64,000 bases of DNA. It comes from Sinorhizobium arboris LMG 14919 (GTDB taxonomy: Bacteria; Pseudomonadota; Alphaproteobacteria; Rhizobiales; Rhizobiaceae). Shown piece by piece: positions 25,747 through 35,251 of the stretch. Position numbers and translations under genes: made by a program. The notes beneath the pieces are model-generated. The model was not told the origin of the DNA, did no database searches, and saw only the letters and a list, made by a program, of their open reading frames with translations. Numbering within the stretch: the first letter of the stretch is position 1; every line of letters begins with the position of its first letter. Location: assembly GCF_000427465.1 (NCBI RefSeq), contig NZ_ATYB01000014.1, forward strand, positions 1,263,570 through 1,327,569. Direction: 5' to 3'.

Positions 25747-26934
25747 TCAATTTTCCTGACGCTCACCTTTGCGGAAAGGCCCGTGCTCCGCAAGAAACTC
25801 GCCGGTTTCTTCCACATCCCGTCGCTCCCGTTCCAGATAATCGGCAACAGCGCGTGCGAGCCCCGGATGACTGATGAAATGGGCGGAATGGGTCGTCACC
25901 GGCATGTAGCCCCGTGCAAGCTTGTGCTCGCCCTGCGCGCCGGCTTCGACGCGCTTCAATCCCTTCGCGATCGCGTAATCGATCGCCTGATGGTAACAGA
26001 CTTCGAAATGCAGGAAGGGGTGGTCCTCGACGCAGCCCCAGTGCCGGCCATACAGCGCATCGCCGCCGATGAAATTGATGGCGCCCGCGATGTAGCGCCC
26101 GCCGCGTTTGGCCATGACCAGCAATATGTCGTCGGCCATGCGCTCGCCGATAAGCGAATAGAAGGCGCGGGTCAGATAGGGGCGGCCCCATTTGCGTCCG
26201 CCGGTGTCCATGTAGAAGGCGAAGAACTGGTCCCAGATCTCTTCCGTCAGGTCGCTGCCGGTCAGCCAGTCGATGGTTATGCCGTTCTCGACGGCCGCGC
26301 GGCGCTCTCGCTTCAGCGCCTTGCGCTTTCGCGAGGCGAGCGTGGCGAGGAAGTCATCATGCGATCCATAGCCCTGATTGATGAAATGGAACTGCTGATC
26401 CATCCGGTGCAGGAAACCCGCCTGCTCCAATGCCGCCATCTCGTCCGCCGGGACGAAGGTCACGTGGGCCGAGGAGAGGCCGTGGCGGCGCGTGAGTTCC
26501 TTGAGACCGGCCGCGAGCGCATTGCGAACCGTTTGCCGGTCGCTTCCCTCGGCCGCAAGCAGCCGCGGCCCAGTTGCCGGGGTGAAGGGAACGGAACATT
26601 GCAGCTTCGGATAGTAGCGGCCGCCGGCACGCTCGAAGGCATCCGCCCATCCATGGTCGAAGACATACTCGCCCTGACTGTGGTTCTTGACGTAGCAGGC
26701 AAGCGCTCCGCGCAGGAATCCGTCCGCGTCCTCCATCAGAAGATGCTGTCCGAGCCAGCCCGTTTCCGCCGTTGCCGATCCGGATTCTTCCAGTGCCGAA
26801 AGATAGGCGTGGGAGATGAAGGGGTTGTAGGGCGTGCCGGCATGTCCCTTCGAGGCGCCGGCAAGCCTGCCCCAGCTCGCCGGCGATATCGACGTGAACG
26901 AATGCTCTATGCGGATAGTGATCGCGTCTGTCAT
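25747..26934 (-). CDS. GNAT/FemAB-like peptidogalycan-type N-acyltransferase (COG3146, DUF482)
   Basis: 395-residue cytoplasmic protein of the FemAB-like branch of the GNAT fold. Visible family stretches: NPFISHAYLSALEESGSA near the N-terminus, DGFLRGALACYVKNHSQGEYVFD, and RHWGCVEDHPFLHFEVCYHQAIDYAI near residue 315. Relatives are annotated as acyl-transfer enzymes of peptidoglycan or siderophore metabolism, but I know of no assay for this group. It begins 4 nt after the GDPD stop, so the two are cotranscribed. Confidence 0.85.
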   Translation of the reverse strand: MTDAITIRIEHSFTSISPASWGRLAGASKGHAGTPYNPFISHAYLSALEESGSATAETGWLGQHLLMEDADGFLRGALACYVKNHSQGEYVFDHGWADAFERAGGRYYPKLQCSVPFTPATGPRLLAAEGSDRQTVRNALAAGLKELTRRHGLSSAHVTFVPADEMAALEQAGFLHRMDQQFHFINQGYGSHDDFLATLASRKRKALKRERRAAVENGITIDWLTGSDLTEEIWDQFFAFYMDTGGRKWGRPYLTRAFYSLIGERMADDILLVMAKRGGRYIAGAINFIGGDALYGRHWGCVEDHPFLHFEVCYHQAIDYAIAKGLKRVEAGAQGEHKLARGYMPVTTHSAHFISHPGLARAVADYLERERRDVEETGEFLAEHGPFRKGERQEN

Positions 26935-26938
26935 GCGC

Positions 26939-27664
26939 TTAGGAAATCATGGTCTCCCGCGGATCGAAACCCTCGAAGGTCATTTGGTCGGCATTGGCGA
27001 ATGTGTGCTCCAGCGCCCGTCTGTCGCGTACCGTCCAGGTAATAAGCACGCGGCCGAGTGCACGCTCCTTTTCCGTGAAGGGGTTTGGAATATGGCCGTA
27101 GTAGTACGAAATGAAATCGAGCCCGAGATGCATGGCCTCCTCGTGCACGAAGAAGGTCTCCGGATTGGAGCCTTCGGCAGTCAGACCGAGGGGGTAGGGC
27201 GCGTTCAGTTCCTTCAGGTCTCTGAGCAGCCAATGGTCGAAGCTCATCAGCGCGACGTGTCCCTCATAGCCTTCCAGCGTCTCGAGCACGGCCGCGGCAA
27301 AGCCCTCGTCGTCGCCCTTCCGCCCCTTGAGTTCGATGATCAGCGGGACCCGGCCGGCGACGAGGCGCAGCATCTGCTCGAGCGTCGGCACCTTGTCCCC
27401 GGTGCCGCCGATGGATAAGAGCCCGAGCTCGGCGGACGTTTTCGCCCGCACGTCGCCTTTGATCCCGCAGAGGCGCTGCAGCTCGTGGTCGTGGAAAACC
27501 ACCGGAACGCTGTCGGCCGCGAATTGAAGATCGCATTCGATCGCGAAGCCGGCTTCGGCCGCGCGGGCGAAGGCCGAGAGCGTGTTCTCCCAGACATCGC
27601 GGTTCATGTCATGGAAGCCGCGATGGGCGATCGGCTGGGCCTTGAGCCAGGAAAGATCCTTCAT
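26939..27664 (-). CDS. Glycerophosphodiester phosphodiesterase family protein
   Basis: 241-residue TIM-barrel GDPD enzyme, hydrolysing glycerophosphodiesters to glycerol-3-phosphate and an alcohol. The metal/acid-base residues appear in PIAHRGFHD, the ENTLSAF stretch, AIECDLQFAADSVPVVFHDHELQRL, and later LIIELKG. No signal peptide, so it is cytoplasmic (UgpQ-like). It lies 13 nt after the RidA gene and 4 nt before the GNAT gene. Confidence 0.92.
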   Translation of the reverse strand: MKDLSWLKAQPIAHRGFHDMNRDVWENTLSAFARAAEAGFAIECDLQFAADSVPVVFHDHELQRLCGIKGDVRAKTSAELGLLSIGGTGDKVPTLEQMLRLVAGRVPLIIELKGRKGDDEGFAAAVLETLEGYEGHVALMSFDHWLLRDLKELNAPYPLGLTAEGSNPETFFVHEEAMHLGLDFISYYYGHIPNPFTEKERALGRVLITWTVRDRRALEHTFANADQMTFEGFDPRETMIS

Positions 27665-27677
27665 CGGACGTCCCTGA

Positions 27678-28142
27678 TCATGCGATTTCGATCACGGCGT
27701 CGATCTCGACGGCCGCGTTGAAGGGAAGGGAAGCCATGCCGACAGCGGCGCGAGCGTGCTTGCCCGCTTCGCCGAGCGCATTGGCAAGCAGGTTCGAGGC
27801 GCCGTTGATCACCAGGTGCTGTTCGACGAAATCCGGCGTGGAAGCGACGAAGCCATTGATCTTGACGAGGCGGCGGATACGGCCGAGATCGCCAAGAGCC
27901 GCCTTGGCCTGGGCCAGGATGTTGATCGCGCAGAGTTCGGCGGCTCTTTGCGCGCCGGCGACGTCGACATCCTTGCCGACATGGCCGGTTACGGCGACCT
28001 TGCCGTCTTCCATCGGCAACTGCCCGGAAATGTAGAGCATCGACCCGGAGACGACGTAAGGCACGTAGTTCGCGACAGGCGCAACTGCCTGCGGAAGGAC
28101 GATGCCGAGTTCGGTGAGGCGGGTTTCGATCTCTGCGGACAT
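27678..28142 (-). CDS. RidA family protein (YjgF/YER057c/UK114)
   Basis: 154-residue member of the RidA superfamily, whose archetype hydrolyses reactive enamine/imine intermediates released by PLP enzymes. Core: ANYVPYVVSGSMLYISGQLPMEDGKV, then GRIRRLVKINGFVAS and a late HARAAVGMASLPFNAAVEIDAVIEI, where the usual catalytic Arg context is RAAVG. It is slightly longer than archetypal RidA (~128 aa) through an N-terminal helix, which is typical of the YjgH/YoaB-like subgroups. First gene of the minus-strand run; divergent from eipB. Confidence 0.9.
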   Translation of the reverse strand: MSAEIETRLTELGIVLPQAVAPVANYVPYVVSGSMLYISGQLPMEDGKVAVTGHVGKDVDVAGAQRAAELCAINILAQAKAALGDLGRIRRLVKINGFVASTPDFVEQHLVINGASNLLANALGEAGKHARAAVGMASLPFNAAVEIDAVIEIA

Positions 28143-28283
28143 GGAAAGGCTCCGTTGTTGTCTTTTGTGCTAAAATCCGGCATGCAAGGCAGCTCGTGAC
28201 AGGCGTGGACCAGAACCGATCTGCCTTGTTTCTGCCGAAAGCTTGTTTATCGCATTGGCGGTGAGTCCAACAGGAGGAAACGG

Positions 28284-29102
28284 ATGTTTCGTAGAGGCTT
28301 CGGTCTTGTCACTCTGGGAAGCGTCTGTGTCGTCGTCATGACGGCGGGTGCCGCACAGGCCACAGCGCTCGTTCCCCATCGCGCCGTCTACGATCTGGAG
28401 CTGAAGGACGCCTCCGAGCGGTCCGGCATCTCCGACATGTATGGCCGGATGGTCTATGAGTTCAACGGCTCCCCCTGCGAAGGCTATACGGTCAGCTTCC
28501 GCTTCGTCACCCAGGTCGATACGGGTGAAGAGGTTCGCGTCACCGATCAGCAGACCACCACCTACGAGGACATGAAGAACGGCAATTTCCGCTTCCTCAC
28601 ACGGTCCTTCACGGACGAGAAGCTGGACAAGGAGGTGCGCGGAAGCGCGCATGACGAGAAATCCGGCGTCAAGGTCGAACTGACCGCGCCCGACAAGCGC
28701 GAAGTGGCCCTTGCGGCGAGCCGTTTTCCGACCGAACACATGCTGGAAGTGATCGAGCGCGCGAAAAAGGGAGAGACGTTTTTCGAGGCGCGCATCTTCG
28801 ATGGTTCCGATTCGGGCGACAAGACGCTGATCACCTCGACCTTCGTGGGCAAGCCGCGCAAGCCCGCTCCTGACGACGCGGATGTCGGCAAGGCCGGAAA
28901 GCTTGCGGGCGAGAACTACTGGCCGGTGACGATCACCTATTTCAACGACGAAGCAAACGGCGACGCGCTGCCCGTCTACCGCATGGCGTTCAAGCTCTAC
29001 GAGAACGGCGTGACGCGGGATCTCACCATGGACTACGGGGACTTCGTCCTGAGCGGAAAACTCGCCAAGCTCGAGGTCTTCAACACCGAAGAGTGCAAGT
29101 AG
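28284..29102 (+). CDS. eipB: EipB family cell-envelope integrity protein (DUF1849)
   Basis: 272-residue periplasmic protein. The signal peptide is clear (MFRRGFGLVTLGSVCVVVMT and following, cleavage after AQA), then VPHRAVYDLELKDASERSGISDMYGRMVYEF, the DUF1849 beginning. The two cysteines (SPCEGY and the final EECK) match the conserved disulfide pair described for Brucella EipB, which forms a beta-spiral and maintains the envelope. AGGAGG lies 7 nt before the ATG. It is monocistronic by appearance, divergent from RidA. Confidence 0.92.
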   Translation: MFRRGFGLVTLGSVCVVVMTAGAAQATALVPHRAVYDLELKDASERSGISDMYGRMVYEFNGSPCEGYTVSFRFVTQVDTGEEVRVTDQQTTTYEDMKNGNFRFLTRSFTDEKLDKEVRGSAHDEKSGVKVELTAPDKREVALAASRFPTEHMLEVIERAKKGETFFEARIFDGSDSGDKTLITSTFVGKPRKPAPDDADVGKAGKLAGENYWPVTITYFNDEANGDALPVYRMAFKLYENGVTRDLTMDYGDFVLSGKLAKLEVFNTEECK

Positions 29103-29231
29103 ACGAGCGACGCTGCGAACCGGGGCGGTGCCTTGGGTCGGCGTCATTCGTGGGCGGATGGTGGATGACGCCGGCTAACATTGCGGCTCGAACTCGGCCG
29201 GCGTGAGCGGGTGATCCGGCCCGTCGCAGGT

Positions 29232-29683
29232 TCAGGAGTTGATGTGCAGGGGATGCTCTTTCTGTTGGCGCTCGAATTGTACCGAACCCTTTTCGATCAC
29301 GAATATCTTATAGCTTTCGAAAATGCCATATCCGTGCAGGACGCCGCGTGAGCCTTCACCCACGCCGACGATCAATTCCCCCGAGAACCAATCGGCCGGA
29401 ATCGGGAACTTCGTTGCGCCGGCTGCCTTAAGTATCAGGGCCTTGGCCTCATCCGACGCCTCCGCATACATTCCTTCGTCCGGAACCACGAAGCCCCATA
29501 AGTGGAGCTTTCCGTCATCTATGCTCCACGACGCCACATAGCCGCGCCAGCAACCGTGCTCCCCCACCGCGATAGCTTTGCCCTATCGATGGAATGTGCC
29601 GCCAATAACGGCTCTAACGCGCAGGTGATAGCGCTGAATTCGATATCTCCGGCGCGGAGGCTATCATTCGATTGCCTTGTCAT
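29232..29683 (-). pseudogene. Small unknown gene broken by a single-base frameshift at a G5 tract
   Basis: The 3' frame (29232-29567) encodes about 110 residues with the stretch HGCWRGYVASWSIDDGKLHLWGF, which I associate with a family of uncharacterised bacterial proteins that have CWRGYxAxWEI. Its N-terminus is missing. An ATG at 29683, with GGGAGG 8 nt upstream, opens a 41-codon stretch (MTRQSNDSLRAGDIEFSAIT onward) that ends in another frame at the G5 tract (C5 on the + strand, 29561-29565). One extra G restores a continuous frame reading LSRWGEHGCWRGY. The gene is thus either truly mutated or miscalled. Its function is unknown. Confidence 0.7.
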
Positions 29684-29845
29684 CGTGAGCCTCCCAGCGT
29701 TTTCCCAAGCAGTCCTTAGCCAAGCAGTACTTGGCCCAAGACAGGCAAGAAGCGGCTATCTTGCATTGGGTGCGACCAGACTCGCAAGTCTCAGGAGGTC
29801 TGCAGTCAACCAGGACCGGCGTTCACACAGGCAGCGATCCGCGGT

Positions 29846-29885
29846 TTGACAGCTCCACACTTATTTTCTAAAGTTGAGAAAATAA
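29846..29885 (+). promoter_or_regulatory. Promoter with ROK-type palindromic operator
   Basis: TTATTTTCT (29861-29869) and AGAAAATAA (29877-29885) are a perfect 9-bp inverted repeat with a 7-nt centre. The shape TTATTTT-N-AAAATAA is that of NagC/Mlc (ROK) operators. A sigma-70 promoter fits over it: TTGACA (29846-29851), 17-nt spacer, TAAAGT (29869-29874), so the operator covers the -10. The ROK gene starts 22 nt further on, consistent with autoregulation of the whole operon. Confidence 0.7.
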
Positions 29886-29906
29886 TGCGGAAGGGACGAG
29901 AACAGG

Positions 29907-31022
29907 GTGGGTTTGCATCACGGCCAGGTCCTGCGCATTCTGCGCGACGAGGGGCCCAATTCGAGAGCTGTCCTCGCGCGCCGGAGCAAGTTGTCCGCGA
30001 CAACACTCACTCATGTCACGGCGCAGCTTCTCGCCGACGGTTCTGTCGTCGAGGAGGAGCCGGCCGGCAGCAGCGGGCTTGGCCGCCCCGGCATGGCAAT
30101 CCGACTCTTGCCCGATGCTCATCACGTTGCCGGTGTGCATATCGGCGCGGGGCTCGTGCAGATAGCGATCACAAATCTCCTTGGCTCGCCAAAGGCCGCA
30201 GCTTCATTCGAATTCGGTCTTCCGAACACATCGCCGGAAGCCTTGACCACCCGGATCGCCGACGAAATCGACAGGCTGAAGGTCGTCGGCGGCTTCGACC
30301 GTCTGCTCGGCGTCGGAGCAGGAGTGCCGGGACCCGTCGATGCCGGCCAGCGCACCATCCTGGCCTCGATCAATACCGGCTGGCGCAATCTGCCGCTGGC
30401 CGGCATGCTGGAGCGGCGAACGGGCCTGCCGGTGGTGCTGGAGCATAACGTGACGGCGATGGCTGTCGCGGAGGCGCGCTTCGGTCTCGGCCGCGATGTG
30501 CCGGCATTGCTTTACGTCTACCTGCGATCCGGTCTCGGGGCAGGGCTGGTGGTCGATGGCGTGCCGTTTCGGCCCGGCGGCCACGGTGCGGTCGAACTCG
30601 GCCACATCCAGATCTCGCAGGACGGGCCACAGTGCAGTTGCGGCAATCACGGTTGTCTCGAAAGCTATGTGAACGAGCGCGTTCTGATGCGCGCATTGGG
30701 GCTGGAAGGCTCTGCCCCGGCCGACCTTCTGATGCAGGTGGAGAACACGGACGCCTGGGAGCCGACGCTTTCGCGGCTGACCGACTCGCTCGCCATCGCC
30801 ATCAGTCTGCTCACTCCCGATCTGATCGTCTTCGGCGGCCATCTCGCTGACGCGCCGGAGAGCCTGTTCGCGCATCTGCGGGAACATCTGCCGCCACGCG
30901 TCATGCCTCATATGCGCGATATCCTGCGGTTTGAGCGCACCAGCTTTGGCTCGCAGCCGGGCGCGATCGGCGGTGCGGCGGTCGCGCTCGACCATCTATT
31001 CTATTCTGGAGCCCGGCATTGA
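29907..31022 (+). CDS. ROK family transcriptional regulator
   Basis: 371-residue repressor-type ROK protein. An N-terminal winged helix ([34 protein letters not shown], residues 4-38) is followed by a sugar-kinase-like domain with VPGPVDAG, the ROK signature and zinc site [26 protein letters not shown] (CxCGxxGCxE, about residue 230), and a C-terminal [15 protein letters not shown] regulators usually sense sugars or sugar phosphates. GTG at 29907 is the best start seen, though the site is weak. It overlaps the next gene by 4 nt and heads the ABC-sulfatase operon; an operator palindrome lies upstream. Confidence 0.92.
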   Translation: MGLHHGQVLRILRDEGPNSRAVLARRSKLSATTLTHVTAQLLADGSVVEEEPAGSSGLGRPGMAIRLLPDAHHVAGVHIGAGLVQIAITNLLGSPKAAASFEFGLPNTSPEALTTRIADEIDRLKVVGGFDRLLGVGAGVPGPVDAGQRTILASINTGWRNLPLAGMLERRTGLPVVLEHNVTAMAVAEARFGLGRDVPALLYVYLRSGLGAGLVVDGVPFRPGGHGAVELGHIQISQDGPQCSCGNHGCLESYVNERVLMRALGLEGSAPADLLMQVENTDAWEPTLSRLTDSLAIAISLLTPDLIVFGGHLADAPESLFAHLREHLPPRVMPHMRDILRFERTSFGSQPGAIGGAAVALDHLFYSGARH

Positions 31023-31822
31023 GCACTCTGACGACCAAAGACGGGGAAATCGCCGGGAATGGGTCTTCTCCGGCGGAGCTGGCGCCCATCGTCCTGAACC
31101 TGATCGCCCTGGCGTTCGCCGTAGGGGTTTGGTGGGTCATCACCGCGGCGGGGCTGGTGGTCCTGCCGGGACCGGCCGAGGTCTTCCGGCGCGCACAGGA
31201 ACTGATCGCGAGCGGCCAGCTGCCGCTGGACGTCGTCTCCAGTCTTCGCCGCGTGCTGGCCGGCTTTCTGCTCGGCGTAGCAGCAGCCATCCCCGTCGGC
31301 TTCCTGATGGGCTGGTACCGCGTCGCCCGCGCACTGATCGAGCCCTATATCCAGTTCTTTCGCATGATCCCGCCCCTGGCGGTCATTCCACTCGCGATCG
31401 TGACCATGGGCATCGACGAAGCTCCGAAGGTCTTCGTCATCTTTCTAGCTTCGTTCCTTTCCTGCGTGGTCGCCACCTTTCAGGGCGTCATCAGCGTCGA
31501 CCGTACGTTGATCAGCGCCGCACGCGTGCTCGGGGCCAATGACGGCGTTCTTTTCTATCGCGTGATCATTCCTGCCTCCATTCCATTCATTCTGGTCGGC
31601 GTCAGGATCGGGCTCGGGTCGGCCTGGGCAACGGTCGTCGCGGCCGAGCTCATCGCCGCGCAATCGGGCCTTGGTTTCCGAATGCAGCAGGCGCAACTCT
31701 ACTACGACCTTCCCACCATCTTTGTCAGTCTCATCACGATAGGCATTCTCGGCCTGCTCATGGACCGCATCGTCCAGGCGACGGACCGCCGTCTGACCCG
31801 GTGGCAGGAGCGCGCGCAATGA
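31019..31822 (+). CDS. ABC transporter permease, sulfonate/nitrate/taurine type
   Basis: 267-residue inner-membrane permease of the SsuC/TauC/NrtB group. About six hydrophobic segments; the first is [22 protein letters not shown]. The cytoplasmic EAA-like loop reads [39 protein letters not shown]. Start overlaps the ROK stop by 4 nt (TTGA) and its own stop overlaps the ATPase start (ATGA), so the operon is translationally coupled. By family the cargo is a small anionic compound: sulfonate, sulfate ester, nitrate or similar. Confidence 0.9.
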   Translation: MSTLTTKDGEIAGNGSSPAELAPIVLNLIALAFAVGVWWVITAAGLVVLPGPAEVFRRAQELIASGQLPLDVVSSLRRVLAGFLLGVAAAIPVGFLMGWYRVARALIEPYIQFFRMIPPLAVIPLAIVTMGIDEAPKVFVIFLASFLSCVVATFQGVISVDRTLISAARVLGANDGVLFYRVIIPASIPFILVGVRIGLGSAWATVVAAELIAAQSGLGFRMQQAQLYYDLPTIFVSLITIGILGLLMDRIVQATDRRLTRWQERAQ

Positions 31823-32658
31823 CAGCTGTTCCGTCCCCCGCTCCGACCCTGGTCTCAGGGCCGAAGATTTCATTTCAGAACGTCACGCGCCGTTTCGGCG
31901 AAGGCGAGAACTCGGTCCTCGCGCTCGACCGGCTGAGCCTGGATATCGGCGACGGTGAATTCGTCACCGTGGTCGGGCCGTCCGGCTGCGGCAAGTCGAC
32001 GGCCATGAACATTGCGGCCGGCCTGACGGACGTGTCGGACGGACGTGTTCTGGTCGACGGCAAGCCGGTCGAAGGGCCGGGGCCCGAACGCGGCGTGATC
32101 TTCCAGCAATATGCGTTGTTTCCGTGGCTGACGGTTCGTCAGAACGTCGAATTCGGCCTGCGCATCAAGCATATGCCGGCAGCCGAGCGCAGGCGCATCG
32201 CCGATCACTTCATCGATCTCGTCGGACTGAAGGACTTCGCCGATGCCTTGCCCAAGACCTTGTCCGGCGGCATGAGACAGCGCTGCGCCATCGCCCGCGC
32301 CTATGCGGTCAACCCGACGATCCTTCTCATGGACGAGCCTTTCGGCGCGCTCGACGCATTGACCCGCGTCAACATGCAGGACCAGTTGCTCGACACCTGG
32401 AGCCGCGAGCGGCGGACGGTGATCTTCATCACCCATGATGTCGATGAGGCGGTCTATCTCGCCAATCGCGTCATCGTGATGGCCGCGCGGCCGGGCCGCC
32501 TGCACGAGGTCATCCCCGTTGACCTGCCGTATCCGCGCACCGAAGAAATCCGGCTATCGCCTGAATTCGCGCAAATCCGCAATCGCGTCTGGCACGCCGT
32601 TTACCACCAGAAACCCCAGATCAGTTCGAGTTCACGACAAGGAGGAGGAATGCCGTGA
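31819..32658 (+). CDS. ABC transporter ATP-binding protein, sulfonate/nitrate/taurine type
   Basis: 279-residue ATPase of the SsuB/TauB group. Walker [10 protein letters not shown] (about residue 56), Q-loop [12 protein letters not shown], signature [15 protein letters not shown], Walker [13 protein letters not shown] and H-loop [15 protein letters not shown]. The ATG at 31819 overlaps the permease stop. The first ~18 residues ([12 protein letters not shown]) are a linker before the domain. Its stop overlaps the start of the binding-protein gene by 4 nt. Confidence 0.92.
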   Translation: MTAVPSPAPTLVSGPKISFQNVTRRFGEGENSVLALDRLSLDIGDGEFVTVVGPSGCGKSTAMNIAAGLTDVSDGRVLVDGKPVEGPGPERGVIFQQYALFPWLTVRQNVEFGLRIKHMPAAERRRIADHFIDLVGLKDFADALPKTLSGGMRQRCAIARAYAVNPTILLMDEPFGALDALTRVNMQDQLLDTWSRERRTVIFITHDVDEAVYLANRVIVMAARPGRLHEVIPVDLPYPRTEEIRLSPEFAQIRNRVWHAVYHQKPQISSSSRQGGGMP

Positions 32659-33641
32659 CTTTTACCCGACGCAGTTTCATCCGCGTTGCCGCTGCCGGCG
32701 CGCTGGCGGCCCCCGCGCTGGGTGCCGCCACGCGAGCCGCTTACGCAGAGGCGAAGTCCGTACGGGTCGGTTACATCGCCGACTATTTCGGCACGAGCCT
32801 GACGGCGATCGCCACCGACCAGGGTCTGTGGGCCAAACACGGCCTGGAACCCGACCTGAAGGTCTTCACCAATGGTCCGATCCAGATCCAGGCGTTGGGC
32901 GCGGGCAGCCTCGATTTCGGTTATGTCGGTCCGGGCGCCCTGTGGCTTCCGGCCAGCGGCAAGGCCAAACTCGTCGCCATCAACGTGCTCGGCCTGTCCG
33001 ATCGTGTCATCGCGCAGAAGGGCATCAACTCCGTCGCGGACCTCAAAGGCAAGAAGGTCGGCGTTCCGGAAGGGACGTCGGGCGATATGCTGTTGCGCCT
33101 CGGCCTTGCCAAGGCCGGTATGACGATTTCCGACATAGAAGTGGTGAAGATGGACCCGTCGACGGTCGTTTCGGCTTTTGCATCGAAGCAGATCGACGGC
33201 GCCGGCATCTGGTATCCGCTGGTCGGCATCATCAAGAAGACCGTCCCGGATCTGGTCGAAGTCGCCAAGAGCGACGATTTCTATCCCGGGAACTCTTTCC
33301 CTTCGGCCTTCGTCGCCCGCAATGAGGTGATCGCCGGCGACGTGGATATGGTCAGGAAATTCATCGCCACGATGAAGGAGGCCAACGACTATCGCATTGC
33401 CGACGTGCCGCGTTCGGTCGAGATCACCGCCAAGTTCCTCGGAGTGCCGGCCGAACCGCTTGAAGTCGAAAGCCGGAACGGCAAGTTCCTGACCACCGCC
33501 GAGCTCGTTGCCGCCAGCAAGGATGGGACGGTGGCCAACTGGCTGAAGGGGCTCAACGACCAGTTCGTCGCTTTCGGAAAGATGCAGAACCCGCTCGACC
33601 CGAAGGACTATTATCTCGCCGACCTCTACGCGGGCAGCTGA
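32655..33641 (+). CDS. ABC transporter substrate-binding protein, SsuA/NrtA/TauA-like
   Basis: 328-residue periplasmic binding protein. The N-terminus [19 protein letters not shown] is a twin-arginine type signal (RRSFIR) with cleavage after AYA near residue 30, so it may be exported folded. The mature start VRVGYIADYFGTSLTAIATDQGLWAKHGLEPDL is the NMT1/SsuA-like fold, followed by VADLKGKKVGVPEGTSGDMLLRLGLAKAG. GTG start overlapping the ATPase stop. Ligand unknown; the sulfatase downstream suggests a sulfate ester. A strong hairpin lies just after the stop. Confidence 0.9.
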   Translation: MTFTRRSFIRVAAAGALAAPALGAATRAAYAEAKSVRVGYIADYFGTSLTAIATDQGLWAKHGLEPDLKVFTNGPIQIQALGAGSLDFGYVGPGALWLPASGKAKLVAINVLGLSDRVIAQKGINSVADLKGKKVGVPEGTSGDMLLRLGLAKAGMTISDIEVVKMDPSTVVSAFASKQIDGAGIWYPLVGIIKKTVPDLVEVAKSDDFYPGNSFPSAFVARNEVIAGDVDMVRKFIATMKEANDYRIADVPRSVEITAKFLGVPAEPLEVESRNGKFLTTAELVAASKDGTVANWLKGLNDQFVAFGKMQNPLDPKDYYLADLYAGS

Positions 33642-33651
33642 AAGCCAACCC

Positions 33652-33675
33652 GCCGGCGCGTCACTCCGCGCCGGC
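33652..33675 (+). promoter_or_regulatory. Intercistronic hairpin between binding-protein and sulfatase genes
   Basis: GCCGGCGCG (33652-33660), 6-nt loop, CGCGCCGGC (33667-33675): a perfect 9-bp GC stem 10 nt past the stop and 19 nt before the sulfatase ATG. There is no long T-run (ACTCTTTA follows). It may stabilise the upstream mRNA or act as a partial terminator, lowering sulfatase relative to the binding protein. Confidence 0.55.
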
Positions 33676-33694
33676 ACTCTTTATCGAGATCAGA

Positions 33695-35251
33695 ATGACC
33701 AAGCAGCCCAATATCCTGTTCATCATGTCGGACGACCATGCGGCGCGAGCGATTTCCGCCTACGGCGCGGGCCTGAACAGCACGCCCAATATCGACCGCA
33801 TCGCCGACGAAGGCATGCGGCTCGATCGGTGCTATGTCACCAATTCGATCTGCACGCCGAGCCGAGCCGCCATTTTGACGGGCACCTACAACCATGTGAA
33901 CATGGTCACCACGCTCGATACCCCTATCGACAACCGGCTCCCCAACGTGGCGAAACACCTGCGCGCGGGCGGTTATCAGACGGCGATCTTCGGCAAGTGG
34001 CATTTGGGCGAGGGCAAGGCGCACGAGCCGACGGGATTTGACGAATGGTCGGTGCTGCCCGGCCAGGGCGACTATTTCGACCCGGTGATGATCGACCGCA
34101 ACGGGTCGCGAATGGAGAAAGGATACGCCACCGACATCATCACCGACAAGTGTCTCGATTTCCTCGGCAAGCGCGATCCCGAGAGGCCGTTCTTCCTGAT
34201 GTGCCATCACAAGGCGCCGCATCGCAGCTTCGAGCCGCACCCGCGCGACCGGCATCTTCATGCAGACGGAAAATTGCAGGTTCCGGAAACATTCTCCGAC
34301 GACTATTCCAACCGCGCTGCAGCGGCGGCTGCCGCGAAAATGCGAATCCGCACCGACATGACGTACAAGGATCTCGGCCTCGTTCAGCCCGAAGGCGGCG
34401 ACGAGGCCGGCGAACTGCTTCTGCCGGGCTGGACGCAGCGCAAGGTTCCCGACATCGAAGAAGGTGAGGAACTGCGCCTGATCGACGGAGCGACCGGTGA
34501 GAATTACCTCTTCACCGATCCGCAGAAACTGGCCCTTTTCAAGTATCAGCGTTACATGATGCGCTATCTGCAGACCATCGCCGCCGTGGACGACAATGTC
34601 GGCCGCCTGCTCGACTGTCTCGACGCGGAGGGCCTGCGGGACGACACCATCGTCATCTATACGTCCGACCAGGGGTTCTTCCTTGGGGAGCACGGCTGGT
34701 TCGACAAGCGCTTCATGTACGAAGAATCGCTCCAGATGCCTTTCCTGATCCGCTATCCCGACGGCATCCAAGCCGGCACGCGAGCCGGCCACATCGCGAC
34801 CAATGTCGATTTCGCGCCGACCTTTCTCGATTATGCCGGCCTGCCGGTCCCCAGTTACATGCAGGGCAGGAGCATGCGCCCGATACTCGAGCGCACGGCG
34901 GACGAGGGCGACAAGGGTCTCGCCTACCACCGGTACTGGATGCATAAGGACGAGTTCCACAATGCCTTCGCACATTACGGCGTGCGCGACGCCCGCTACA
35001 AACTCATCTACTGGTATAACGATCCGCTCGGTCAGCCGGGTGCCTTTTCCGGTGACGAGCCTGCGGAATGGGAGCTGTTCGATTGCGAGGAGGACCCGTT
35101 CGAGCTGCGCAACCGGGCGAACGAGCCGGCTTACTCGGCCGTATTTGAGGAAATGCTGGCGAAGCTGGATGCGCGCATGGCCGAAATCGGTGACATTCCG
35201 GAACATGTCAGCGCCGAGGTGCTGGCTCGGCGCCGAATGAAAGCGGCGTGA
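33695..35251 (+). CDS. Sulfatase (arylsulfatase A family, formylglycine type)
   Basis: 518-residue sulfatase hydrolysing a sulfate ester to alcohol and sulfate. Metal ligands: [16 protein letters not shown] (DD) at the N-terminus and DNVGRLLD / [14 protein letters not shown] later. The sulfatase signature is [13 protein letters not shown] at about residue 51, where Cys is converted to formylglycine (C-x-P-S-R), then FGKWHLGEG with catalytic Lys and His. No signal peptide, so it acts in the cytoplasm on an imported ester. It closes the ROK-ABC operon, 53 nt after the binding protein. No maturation enzyme (FGE) is in the window. The substrate is unknown; the C-terminal [16 protein letters not shown] is typical for the family. 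Confidence 0.93.
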   Translation: MTKQPNILFIMSDDHAARAISAYGAGLNSTPNIDRIADEGMRLDRCYVTNSICTPSRAAILTGTYNHVNMVTTLDTPIDNRLPNVAKHLRAGGYQTAIFGKWHLGEGKAHEPTGFDEWSVLPGQGDYFDPVMIDRNGSRMEKGYATDIITDKCLDFLGKRDPERPFFLMCHHKAPHRSFEPHPRDRHLHADGKLQVPETFSDDYSNRAAAAAAAKMRIRTDMTYKDLGLVQPEGGDEAGELLLPGWTQRKVPDIEEGEELRLIDGATGENYLFTDPQKLALFKYQRYMMRYLQTIAAVDDNVGRLLDCLDAEGLRDDTIVIYTSDQGFFLGEHGWFDKRFMYEESLQMPFLIRYPDGIQAGTRAGHIATNVDFAPTFLDYAGLPVPSYMQGRSMRPILERTADEGDKGLAYHRYWMHKDEFHNAFAHYGVRDARYKLIYWYNDPLGQPGAFSGDEPAEWELFDCEEDPFELRNRANEPAYSAVFEEMLAKLDARMAEIGDIPEHVSAEVLARRRMKAA

